DNA of 64,000 nt from Phoma sp. XZ068 (Eukaryota; Ascomycota; Dothideomycetes; Pleosporales; Didymellaceae). Position 1 is the first letter of the stretch; the number at the start of each line of letters is the position of its first letter. Of this stretch, positions 11,321-22,348 are shown piece after piece. The position numbers and the translations under genes are program-made. The stretch spans positions 186,001 through 250,000 of the forward strand of contig RBKR01000018.1 in NCBI GenBank assembly GCA_004835665.1. Reading direction: 5' to 3'. The notes below the pieces were generated by a model. The model was given only the letters and a program-made list of their open reading frames with translations, ran no database searches and was not told the origin of the DNA.

Positions 11321-14300
11321 ATGGATCGTGTCTCACCGGCCACTCAGTCGAGTCCTGAGGGCAGCGTCAAATCACCCAGTGTAAACGTGGTTCACCTGGC
11401 GTCACAGGAAAGTGGACGGTCCAGTACGAGCCTGATGCGGATTACAGTGGGTAGGCTAATATGGAATAGCATCATCGAAGACCTGGAAACCACCAGCACT
11501 TCGGTCGCCCATTCTAATCATTACCATTCTATTGTGCTGGGCCTTGATCGCTACCCTTCAGGTTTTCCTGACTAGAAGCCAACGCGATGGAGGAGTACTT
11601 TTTGCAGCAAGGATTACTGCATTACCTCTGCATCAACAGTTTCTATATCTGTATCTCCCTACTGTCCTCGCTGTACTGTTCAGTATATACTGGGCCTGGA
11701 TTGATTTGGAGACGAAACGGATGGAACCGTATTACCAATTGAGCAAGAAAGACGGAGCATTGGGCAAGGACTCGTTACTTCTCGCTTATCCGTTCGACTT
11801 CATCCCCTTGGTCCCTATAAAGGCTGCCAAAGAGCGGTAAGCACACTCCGTCTGAAGCCCACAGTGCATGTCCCACGTTCTACTAATGTGGGACTCGACT
11901 CTATAACATCATATTCTAATCATGTATAGACATTGGCCAGTATTCTGGGGATCGTTGGCGGTACTGCTCGTGACATGGGGATTGGTCCCTACACAGGCTG
12001 GTATCTTTTCCGTTGAGACCATCACCCGCACGTCGAGCATATCATTCCAGCGTTCGACATCTTATCTTCCAGCTGAAGACCAATCCACTAAGCTCAGCAT
12101 ACGTTATGCTCAATCTACATATGGTATTGTCACGCTCAACGAGACTTTGCCACCTTACATGGCTCGAAATTACACATTGGCCCCTTTCAAGCCATCAACC
12201 CACGATACGACTTTTGCTGGGAGTCAAGGCAATTGGACCGGAGAAACGACCTTGTACAGTCTAGACTTGTACTGCATGCCCAGCTCCGCAATCCGAGATC
12301 CCACTGGCAAATCGAAAAGCGTCGTCTACAGAAGCAGTGGCGGTTGCAACCTTCCCTACGGCTTGACTGGAAATATCACAAAAGCATATAATCCAAACGA
12401 TATCAATTCACCACTTCTCTCAGCAAAGGAGTATATGGGTATGCACATCGGGTACTGGAATTTTGCCGGTTTCGCAGACTTCTACCTGTATGGGCTTTGT
12501 CCACCTGAACGCAACACCACTTTTTACGCAGCATTTGCGAAAACAAAGCAGAGGGACGAAGACCCACCCAGCAATGTAACTGCAATATTTTGTGAGCCAG
12601 GTTATTACCAGCAGAAGGTCATTGCGACTGTAGATCGAATTACCCGGAGTCCTCTCAAAGTTATACCGCTGGAAGACAAGCAGCCGCTCAGCAAAGACAT
12701 CTTTAATGCTACACACTGGGAGGGCCAGATGGTCACAGGTTCGTCTGGCTATGACGTCAGAGGTGATAATATGCCAACGGGCTCGGTACCAGACTATGTG
12801 GAATACATCGCAGGAACAAACGTCAGCCTTGGTACTGGTCCAGACGGTGGTGGGGTTGTGCAGCGCCTGGTGGGACTATCCCTCGCTGTTAGTCAGCTAC
12901 CTCTCGAAGACTATCTCGACTGGAAAGTCTTGAGCAAGTCATACGCAGACGCGTACCGGATAATGTTTTCTCGAACAATGGTCGATATCCTGGGCAACGA
13001 TTTTCAATCCCTTCAAGAGATGACTGGCCGACAGGAATACACTACTGAAGCGGTCGTTCTGGAGCCAGTATTTACTTACATTGTTGAAGGACTTCTCGGG
13101 GCAATCTCACTGGCAACAATTATGCTGCTTTATCTTTCGATGACACGAACGAGAAATCTGCGAACGGACCCAAACACAATTGCAAGCGTCATGAGTCTCG
13201 TCGCAGACAACGAGTCGTTGCTCGCTGACTTTGAGAATCTTGACTGCTGCACCGCCCCAGAGGTTGAAAAAGCCTTGGGTGAGAAGCGTTTTCGCTTGGT
13301 GGATGATGGCCAACAAACCGGCATTGAGGTAATTAACTCAACTGCAGACGCCGTCTTCGTTTCTCAACAGTCCACGACACTAGCTCAGAGTCAGAACACG
13401 GCAAAAAACATTGCAAAGCCTGTCAGGCCGAAAGAGTTTCGACTTTGGACAGCAGTACCTTTTGTAAGCTTGTTCATTGCCTTAAGTATTGCGCTTGCTA
13501 TTATCTTCGTCCGGGCCCGAGCGAACGGCTTGCCTCTACCGTCGACCGACAAGCTGGTACAGAATATCCTTGAGAATTACATCCCAACCGCCTTGGCCAC
13601 GCTAATAGAGCCCATGTGGGTCATGATCAACCGCCTCCTTTGCATGCTGCAACCGATTGAAGAGCTGCGCAGCTGTAAGGCCGAAGCAAAGGACTCCATC
13701 GATCTCAACTACAGCGCTCTGCCACCACAACTAACAGTATTCAAGGCATTGAGATCGAGGCACTTTGTACTCGCGACGGTATGTGCAATGGCGTTATTGT
13801 CTAATCTTCTGGCGATCGCTTTTGCCGGCATCTTTAACCAAGACCTCACCAGCACGCAACGTGCCGCGACGTTCAACCCCCCTTTCGAGATGAAGTTTGT
13901 CTCCATCAATGGTAGTATTGGGCCAAAACCCGGGCAGCAGTTTGGCTCGAACGAGGCATCAGGAGCCTATCGTGGTGGGCAAGCTCAGGATCAATTTCTC
14001 ATTGCAGAGTCGAACTTCACCACGAACACCTCACTTCCAGTCTGGACTGACGAAAAGATGTTCTATCTGCCGTACATGGCCTCTGACTCAAGTAATACGA
14101 CTACTGATACCCAATATGAAGCTGAAACTATGGCTTTTGGTGCTGAACTAGATTGCGAACCTTTGCAGTATGGCGTCGACTATCTGGCACGAGTTCGGAA
14201 GGACAACGTCACTTCACCTACGATCATGTGGATTGACTTCAATACTATAGCGCACTCAAATTTGAGCATCACTGGATGTACTGCAAACGCGTCGACGAGT

Positions 14301-15341
14301 CTAAGATATGGCCCCATCCGACCAGTTCTCACTAAGATCACTGAGATATGCCAAAGTGGCCCAAGTGCCACTGAAGTCAACTTTGTCCTTGATGCTGCTG
14401 CAAATGCCACGCAAGATGAGAAGGATGCTTGCATGAGAACAGCAGTTTTGGGGTGGATTAGGGCTCCCGATGGATCGTGTGGACAATTCAAAGACAGAGA
14501 CCTCACGGCGCAGAACTCGTTATTTGTGCGCTGCAGACCGAGACTTGTGACGGGACGAGCAATCGTGCGAACAGATGCAGGAGGTCGACTTCAAAAGCCA
14601 GTCGAGGATTTCAAGCCGTCTAAGATTGACCAGAGCTCCTTAAGCAAGATGTTCAGCAATGATCCCGTTAACTTCATCGGACAAAGCAACCAGTACTTAT
14701 TGAGTTCCAGTTCGCCTGGATGGCACAACGATAGCCACGCCGACAAGTTCCTAAATTACTTCGCAACACGAGAGGCCAACAACAATCGACTTGTTGACCC
14801 CACCGCCGGCGTACCAAAGTTTGAAGATGTCCAGGTATCGCTTGGGAAAGCGTATTCGAGATTGTTTGCAATCTGGCTTGCGACCAATAGACACAAGCTG
14901 CTGGTACCGCGGAGTGATGAAACTCAGAGCTCCATCCGAGGCTGGACGATAGCAACGGAAAGGCGACTCTTTCTCTCTACTCCAATGTTCATCATCTCCG
15001 AAGGGATCCTCTCCATCTACGCGCTCGTGGCGATCATCGTCTACTTGCGCCGTCCTGGACGGTATCTCGCACGGATGCCAACATCGATGGCCGCGGTCAT
15101 TAGCTTATTCGCTGCAAGTGCTGCCGTACAGGACATGAGGCAGACTTCACACCTCAGCAGGAAGGGACGTGCAGAGCACCTTAGGCTTCTGGACTCGCGC
15201 TATGGCTACGGCAGCTATGTCGGAGGGGGAGATGGCCGAGTGCATATTGGTATCGAGAAGACACCGTTTGTCAGAGTCAGGTCAAAGTCCACTTGGTTTG
15301 ATCAGAAAATCAGATCGTTCCGCAAGGGGTCCGCAGTGTGA
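11321..15341 (+). CDS. DUF3433 family large membrane protein, N-terminus uncertain
   Basis: Fungal-specific polytopic membrane protein of unknown function. Model: 11321-11446, 11481-11836, 11930-15341; 1297 aa. The intron 11837-11929 is sound (joins KERHWPVFWGS). The first intron (11447-11480) would be only 34 nt, yet it keeps the frame into TWKPPALRSPILIITILL, the expected first membrane helix. The protein is a tandem duplication: two helix clusters (about residues 45-190 and 620-750), each followed by a large Asn-glycosylated, presumably extracellular, region, plus helices near EPVFTYIVEGLLGAISLATI and MFIISEGILSIYALVAIIV. It ends in a basic cytoplasmic tail. Between 11321 and 11446 a different frame spells GKWTVQYEPDADYS, which resembles the start of relatives better than the ATG frame does, so a frameshift is possible. 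Confidence 0.85.
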
Positions 15342-17642
15342 TTGCTAGCAAGACTACAGTTAAGATGCTTTCATTTAACAGTTCCTCAATCTACTCGCCC
15401 TTCTTTCCTGGTCGACATACTGAGCAAAGTTCAGGCTCTTGCGCGCTCGGATAGCTTGCCGAACGTCAAGTCAAAGTCCTCACTGTACTCGTCTCTACTG
15501 TGTGAGTGGACAGTCGGAGATGAGCAATGAAGTTTTCATTAGGGCTCAACGGATGCATCCCGCTCTGCCGCTGCGGGAAGAGGCGGTCGCCCTAGGCGTC
15601 TGCACATGCGACCGACGGCTCATCGTGGGGCACACTGCAAGCAAGTCATTAACGACGGCCGGGAATCGGCAAGGAGGTAGGAAAGGAAGGTGTGACTTCT
15701 CGAAAACTTCGAAGAAGTGGAGATGAAGGAAAATCAACATGCAAGCATGTTTGGCTTCGCGAAAGCCAAGGCTTGGGTGTTTGTCCTTGTAGCAGGTACG
15801 AGGGAAGGCTTTGTCGTGGCTGTCATGGAAGTATGCCCAACAATCCTCATTTCGCAACGTGGGTTCCTTCACTTAGATCTACCTGCCACCACATACCCAC
15901 AGGTTCATAGGCGACAGTCCTTGGGTGTTCTTGGTAGAGATCAGATGTTCTGTTTCACTCAGCTCGGCCATCCCCGCTGGTCGTGACTGCATGTCACTGC
16001 TGAGGGTACCGTAATCACAAGACAAGCTTTGAGTGGGGTGCGCCGTCGCCCAAGTTCGTCGTCATTCTGGTCAATCATCATCACGACCTTCACGCCGCGT
16101 TGTCCTTGATGAAACAAGCTGACGATGCTAAAGGTGGTAAGTGCACGCCAATCAGCCCCGACCAGCTGCCTCCCAGCTTTTACGGATTGTTCCAGGGCGA
16201 TCGGTCGTCCACGCTGCGGCGCAGTCACCCGCGCCAACCCACTACCGCTGCTGATCATTTATGCTTGTCTATTTTGACTTTCATATGGACACTGCGAAGA
16301 GGGCGAGATTGGCGATTATACGGGTTAATCTATTACCAAGCCTCGTATGAGGCTGGGAGGCAAAAGAGATGGCAGCCAAAAATAAGGACCACACGCGCAG
16401 GCCGAGGGGCGGTGCACCAAGCATCAACGCTCCCGTCATGCTTCCCCCTGCAGCAAGTACGCATGCTGCGATCCGTGACACAACCTCTCACTACTGGACC
16501 TGAGCCGCCAGGTTTGCGCCTGCGTCACAACCACGGCGGTAAACACGATTTGTACGACAGCCCAAACACCGCAGGTTGGGCGAGAGATGACTTGGTTCGT
16601 CATTGACAAACGACAAGTGCGCCGTCGCCGTGAGTGCTGAGATGCGAAGCCCAACGAATGGAAACGCGGAGAGTGGTTTGAGATTTCGCCTCGAAGCGAT
16701 CGCGCTTCACACTAGACCTTAGTCGGCCTGACTATCCTTATCGATAGGCCTGGTCCCGTCCACATGCAGGGCCCGATCGTGAAGTGCAAGGATCCCGCCG
16801 GCAGACGTCAGGAGGCAACCTCACCCATACCTCCCCGCTCGAGTCGTCGGCCGCTCTTTGTTTCAGAAACAAGTCCCTTCTGAGAGGCCTCGGGCCAATG
16901 AGGGTCACGATGTACCTGCCCAGCGTTGCAGAACCTGAGCCGTCATCACAGCCCGCTTGCTGTTACACTACCGCTAAACCCTGACGGGCGTAACACCCGG
17001 AAGACCCCTTCAATCAATCGTTGCATGAGAGACAATCCCTCGTCGACTAGCCTGTGCTCGTCGGCCATGATCCGCTGTGGCACCAGCTGCTGGTTCCCTT
17101 ACCGGGCATGCAGTCGACTGGTCTACGTACAGGCCACCACAGACCAGTCCGCCTAAAAGGTGGGTATCATGATATATAGCATCCAGGGGCGCGCATCCTG
17201 TTCCACATCGCCGGTTCATCACAGCAGTTCCTCTACCTTCGTTTTTCATTTACATTTCTTGCCAGTGGCAGATATCACATTCCTTCAGAGCTGAACGTTG
17301 ATTGTCGAAGAGCCAGTCTCACTGATTTCTCACCTGTCCTACAGCACTCAAGACTTTTTGGTAAGTTTTCACTCTCCTGTTTCGCATGGGTTTGGGTCGT
17401 CAAATCCTGCCATATCTGCCCTTCTTTTACACACTGACCTTCAGTTCACTCCCACCTTTCGTTCACGACATGATGTCCCAACGGTTGTCATTCTTTTAGT
17501 AGACTCGACATACTAACTATGTTCAGAAAACGCTCGATCTATCAACTTCAGACAACACAGTCACTACAAACATACAAGATCGTTTAGCAGGTCTAGCGAT
17601 TCCCCTGGATACCCAACTTTTCACACTCGCTCAAATAACAAG
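15342..17642. other. Intergenic, 2.3 kb, no supportable gene
   Basis: Open frames (for example near 15717-15986 and 16100-16606 on the plus strand) lack domains, splice structure or plausible codon use. The right-hand 400 bp is T/C-rich and is the likely promoter and leader of the LPMO gene. Confidence 0.5.
17173..17179 (+). promoter_or_regulatory. TATA-like element upstream of the LPMO gene
   Basis: TATATAG inside CATGATATATAGCATCC, about 465 bp before the ATG. Plausible if the pyrimidine-rich stretch after it is a long 5' leader. Assigned by motif only. Confidence 0.3.
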
Positions 17643-18911
17643 ATGTTCTCCAAGGCTACCGCCCTTCTGGCACTCGCTGCCAGTGCTTCTGCGCACATGA
17701 CCCTCAAGTACCCCGTTCCCTATGGGGTCTCCACACTCTCTCGCGCTCCTTTGGAACCCGCCGACTTTCCTTGCAAGCAGCGCGCAGGTGTTTACGATGT
17801 CACCAAGATGAACCAGTGGAACGCTGGTGAGACTCAGACAATCGCTTTCTCAGGTACTGCTGTACATGGTGGTGGTTCCTGCCAGTTCTCACTCACCACC
17901 GATAAAGAGCCCACCGAGGCGTCGCAGTGGAAGGTTATTCACAGTGTTGTCGGCGGCTGCCCCTCTAACGTCACTGGCAACTTGCCTGACAATGAAAATG
18001 CGCTTGATGGATCGGCTACATTCCCCGTCACAATGCCAAAGAACATTCCCGACGGCCAATACACCTTCGCATGGACCTGGTTCAACAAGGTTGGAAACCG
18101 CGAGTTCTACATGAACTGTGCTCCTGTTCAAGTCGGCAACTCCGACGCCACTGCCTCTTCCGCTGACACCGCCTCTGCTCTGGGCTCTCTTCCCGACATG
18201 TTCGTTGCCAATCTTCCCGCCACCTCCTGCAGCACAAAGGAGGGTGAAGACTTCAACTTCCCCGATCCCGGCCAGTCTCTCGTTGACGGTGCTAGTGCAG
18301 ACCTTGGTGACGATCTTTCTGGTGCTGGTTGCGCTTCCATGACCAAGATGGGCGCTGGTAGCGGACAAATGGGCACACCCACCCAGGCTCCTGGCTCTGG
18401 CTCTTCTGCCCCAGCTCCTTCCAAGCCTGCCGCCACTTCAGCCGCTGCTTCCAAGCCTGCGGCCTCTGCTCCCGCTGCCTCCTCAGCCGCTGGCTACCCT
18501 GTTGCTCCCGTGGCTTCGGCCTCGCCCATTGTCTCTGTTCCAGGCGTCTTCGCCCCTGGTGCCTCCTCTGCACCCACTGCTTCTGCACCAGCGGCCAGCA
18601 AGCCGGCTGCTACCAAGCCGGCCGCCAGCAAGCCAGCCGCCAGCAAGCCAGCCGCTTCTGCTGCACCCATTGCCTCGGCCGGCCCCAGCGCTCCCTCCAC
18701 TGGCGAGAACTGCACTCCCTGCACCAACGACGGTGCTGTTGTCTGCATTGGCACCAACATGTTCGGTCTCTGCAACCGTGGCTGTGCTGTTCCTCAGCAG
18801 CTTGCTGCTGGCATGATTTGCACGAATGGTGCCGTCGTCGGCGCCGCCTCCAAGCGTTCCTTCCCCCGTGCGCACCTTCACAAGCGCCACGGCTCTGGCC
18901 TTCGTCTTTAA
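17643..18911 (+). CDS. AA11 lytic polysaccharide monooxygenase with C-terminal X278-like module
   Basis: Secreted copper enzyme of the AA11 family, which oxidatively cleaves chitin. Single exon, 422 aa. Signal peptide 1-17 (MFSKATALLALAASASA) leaves His18 as the N-terminal copper ligand; second ligand His75 in SGTAVHGGGSC; axial Tyr156 in NREFYMNCAPV. Cys residues in FPCKQR, GGCPSN and TSCSTKEG match AA11 disulfides. The catalytic domain ends near residue 235. A long Ala/Ser/Pro/Lys linker (about 240-350) follows, then a six-Cys domain (CTPCTNDGAVVCIGTNMFG, CNRGCA, GMICTNG) of the kind found C-terminal in AA11 enzymes and thought to bind chitin. The tail after it is basic, with KR pairs that Kex2 could cut. 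Role: remodelling of its own wall or degrading fungal or arthropod chitin. Confidence 0.93.
   Translation: MFSKATALLALAASASAHMTLKYPVPYGVSTLSRAPLEPADFPCKQRAGVYDVTKMNQWNAGETQTIAFSGTAVHGGGSCQFSLTTDKEPTEASQWKVIHSVVGGCPSNVTGNLPDNENALDGSATFPVTMPKNIPDGQYTFAWTWFNKVGNREFYMNCAPVQVGNSDATASSADTASALGSLPDMFVANLPATSCSTKEGEDFNFPDPGQSLVDGASADLGDDLSGAGCASMTKMGAGSGQMGTPTQAPGSGSSAPAPSKPAATSAAASKPAASAPAASSAAGYPVAPVASASPIVSVPGVFAPGASSAPTASAPAASKPAATKPAASKPAASKPAASAAPIASAGPSAPSTGENCTPCTNDGAVVCIGTNMFGLCNRGCAVPQQLAAGMICTNGAVVGAASKRSFPRAHLHKRHGSGLRL
18598..18660 (+). repeat. Ala-Ser-Lys-Pro tandem repeat in LPMO linker
   Basis: Repeats of a 15-bp unit, AGCAAGCCAGCCGCC with variants, encode (A/T)KPAAS blocks. Similar but more degenerate units start upstream near 18415. 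Such in-frame repeats can change copy number without breaking the gene and give a flexible O-glycosylated linker. Confidence 0.75.
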
Positions 18912-20021
18912 GCGCGATGCCCCCCCATCGCTTGACAATTGTCTTTCTCTCATACACTTTTTCATTGTGATGGTCACGTAACACATCGCATGGAGTTGGA
19001 TTGGATTGGATACCCGCCCTGGCCAGGGTTTGGATATGGGGTGGTTGGATTTGCTTGTTTATAACGGGTCGGCTCCCTTGCGCAGATAGCTTGGGCTTCT
19101 TTGGACATGCGTCCACTTTTGTTGCATATTCTTTTTCTTCTTCTTTCACGCTATGCCTCGATGGCTGGCGTGCCCTTTTTATCTTTGTAGAGCTCTGTGA
19201 TAACCTCGACACACATACGTACCGTCTGCGTACAGATATCAAAATCAAATGATGCATTCCCTTCAAACCCGAGCTTGGTTGATCACGTGTGAACACCTTC
19301 TCAAAACTTGGAACCGCTTGTTTTGGAATACGGGCTCCTGAGGCGTGAATGTGCTTCAGGGGGCCGGCCAGGTCGACAACCGGATGACGCTACCTGCACA
19401 CATCTAACAATAGCTGGGTGGTGTGCGTCCAGCTTTAAACCAGCGATCAACGCGCTTTTGAAGTGTTACAGGTAGTGCTGCAGGGGTGATGGTAGAGATG
19501 CAGCGGTGACAACGCCTGACTTTCAAAAGTTATCGTCAAATATACCACGTTATCCATGATACTGCCGTCTAAAATAAAACCGCGACCACTGACGTTGCGA
19601 GACATGTATCTCAGGCATGAACAGGCATGCAAACAGCTCGAGGTCGAACATGCTGTCATATGTGTCTACGGCGGCTGCCCCATTGGACAGGCTCGCGGCC
19701 GCGTCTTGGCCCTCTCAGCTCGATGCGTGGGTGGGATGGGTAAGCTACACAGACACTGGCAGCGCACTGCAAGCACGCGACGAAGTAGGCGACACACTCC
19801 CCCAGCTCCTCAGTCTCCTCAGTCTCCCCATTTCCTCTCCCGTCGCCGGTCAGCACTCACTAGCCACGCGCCTCGGCCTTCGTTTCCCGCCCCGTCGCCA
19901 CTCTCAGGCTCGCAGGGTTCGTGCGCCTCTCCGCCCCACTATCACCGCCTCGCGGCCTCGCCCTCCACATTCTTCCAACGCCCACCGCGCCCGGTAGACA
20001 GCTCAGCACCGTTCGCCCAGC
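18912..20021. other. Intergenic, 1.1 kb
   Basis: LPMO 3' region followed by the calcineurin promoter. From about 19790 to 20020 the strand is strongly C/T-rich (CAGCTCCTCAGTCTCC-type repeats), typical of a long housekeeping leader. No gene supported. Confidence 0.5.
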
Positions 20022-21995
20022 ATGGAGAACACCACCCAGGATGTCGACCAGCAGTCGTATATGGACAATGCCATTCGTGCGGTCCAGCAGAAGAAGCCCA
20101 TCCCTGAAATCGACTTTACCCTGCACACCATGGAGGACGGCACACAAGTGAGCACTCAGGAGCGAGTGTGCAAAGGTATGCTCGCCACCCAAGCTCCCGC
20201 TGTGCAAGCCCTCTAGCTCGCTGCAGCTCTGCGCCGCCGTGCACACGCCGTAACATGACGCTGACCTCGCTGTGATGCCCAGACGTGCAAGCCCCAGCCT
20301 TCCACCCGCCCACCGACGAGCAATTCTTCTCGCCCCAGGACCGCACAAAGCCCAACATCCAGTTCTTGAAGCAACATTTTTACCGCGAAGGTCGCCTGAC
20401 CGAACAGCAGGCGCTATGGATCATCAAGAAGGGCGCCGAGATTCTGAGGTCGGAGCCTAACCTCCTGGAAATGGACGCTCCCATCACAGTGTGCGGTGAC
20501 GTTCACGGGCAATACTACGATCTGATGAAGCTTTTCGAAGTTGGTGGAGACCCAGCCGAGACACGCTACCTGTTCTTGGGTGACTACGTTGATCGAGGCT
20601 ACTTCAGTATCGAGGTAAGACCAGTGAAATTGGATGGTAATCACATGCTGACACTTGCAGTGCGTTTTGTACCTGTGGTCGCTGAAGATCTGGTACCCCA
20701 ACACGCTCTGGCTGCTCCGCGGTAACCACGAGTGCCGTCATTTGACCGACTACTTCACATTCAAGCTCGAATGCAAGCACAAATACTCTGAGGCTGTTTA
20801 CGAAGCCTGCATGGACGCCTTCTGCGCGCTTCCTCTCGCCGCCGTAATGAACAAGCAGTTCTTGTGTATACACGGAGGATTGAGCCCCGAGCTCCACACA
20901 CTCGAGGACTTGAAGAGCGTATGTATCCTGGCGCGCACATACATGGGCGTTGCTGACACCTCCTAGATCGACCGATTCCGCGAACCACCCACACACGGCC
21001 TCATGTGCGACATCTTGTGGGCCGATCCCCTCGAAGAGTTTGGCCAGGAAAAGACGAACGACTTCTTTATCCACAACCACGTCCGTGGTTGCTCATACTT
21101 CTTCTCGTACCCCGCCGCATGCGCTTTCCTTGAAAAGAACAACCTGCTCTCGATCATTCGTGCGCACGAAGCCCAAGATGCCGGATACCGCATGTATAGG
21201 AAAACAAGGACTACTGGTTTCCCCAGTGTCATGACCATCTTCAGTGCGCCCAACTACCTCGATGTGTACAACAACAAGGCTGCTGTCCTCAAGTACGAGA
21301 ACAACGTCATGAACATCAGGCAGTTCAACTGCACACCCCACCCGTACTGGCTGCCCAACTTCATGGACGTCTTCACATGGTCGCTGCCTTTCGTGGGCGA
21401 GAAGAGTAAGTACCTCCGGTGCGCTAAAGATATCAAGCTAACATTTCCCAGTCACCGACATGCTCATTGCAATTCTCAACACATGTTCCAAGGAAGAGCT
21501 TGAAGAGGAGACACCCAGCTCGTTGGCTTCCGGGCCATCCTCTCCACAACCGCTTGCCAACCTCGACCCAGACTCGACCGAGTTCAAGCGCCGCGCAATC
21601 AAGAACAAGATCTTGGCCATTGGCCGCTTGTCTCGTGTATTCCAAGTGTTGCGTGAAGAGTCCGAGCGTGTCACTGAGTTGAAGACAGCATCTGGAGGCC
21701 GTCTGCCGGCAGGTACACTCATGCTTGGTGCGGAAGGTATCAAGCAAGCCATCCACAGCTTCGAAGACGCCCGCAAGGTCGATTTGCAGAACGAGCGTCT
21801 GCCGCCCAGCCACGAAGAGGTTCGCAAGTCCCAAGAGGTGCACCGAGAGCAGGCTCTCGAGAAGGCTACCAAGGATGCAGAGAACGACAAGGAGCTCGGC
21901 AGGGTTGCACGAAGAATCAGCATGTAAGTTCTCCATAGGTCGCGTGGTTTTCAGGTGCTAACATATACAGGTCTTCTGGGTCAAGGAGAAGCTAG
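20022..21995 (+). CDS. cnaA: Calcineurin catalytic subunit A (PP2B)
   Basis: Ca2+/calmodulin-dependent Ser/Thr phosphatase; dephosphorylates Crz1-type factors and controls stress, wall and hyphal growth. Exons 20022-20175, 20283-20614, 20661-20918, 20967-21405, 21452-21923, 21971-21995; 559 aa. Metallophosphatase signatures are intact: GDVHGQYYD, GDYVDRGYFSIE, LRGNHECRHLTDYF, and the FSAPNYLDVYNNKAAV region. After the catalytic core come the regulatory-subunit-binding helix, a calmodulin-binding segment (RRAIKNKILAIGRLSRVFQ) and an autoinhibitory segment (IHSFEDARKVDLQNERLPP). The final exon adds only SSGSRRS; reading through the last intron would change just the tail. The first intron (107 nt) is the longest. 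Nothing is missing. Confidence 0.96.
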
Positions 21996-22348
21996 GTGCC
22001 AGGGAGGCTGTTGAGGCTGAGTGAGTAAGCTAGGTTCGCTGGTAGTCAGTGTCTGATCTGGTGTGGATATTATCGTTACCTATATACCATGCTGGCGTTG
22101 GGCGAACTGGCAGCGCGACCTAGAGGAAACGACTTTACGATGAACGGTAGTAATTTGCTAGCCAAGCGCCGTGTTCTGGAAGAGCCGGCCTTTCATTGAA
22201 AATACATCTACACCTGCACTCCCTTGTCTGTGAGCTCAGCTCGCTCAGCTACGTGACTTGGCCCAAGCTTCAGCGGCCCGAAGATGACCCAGGCCATCCA
22301 CTTCAGTATGCCAACTCTTGCCCGCAGCAATGCACATCTCCAGGCCCG
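21996..22348. other. Intergenic, 353 bp
   Basis: Short spacer between two plus-strand genes holding the calcineurin 3' end and the promoter/leader of the mitochondrial gene. Nothing else seen. Confidence 0.5.

Noticed and set aside
16100..16606. 168-codon plus-strand frame in the long intergenic region
   Set aside because: No family, no leader or splice features, unusual residue mix; chance frame.
18483..19296. Long minus-strand frames across the LPMO linker
   Set aside because: Low-complexity Ala/Gly/Arg translations opposite the repeat linker; not genes.
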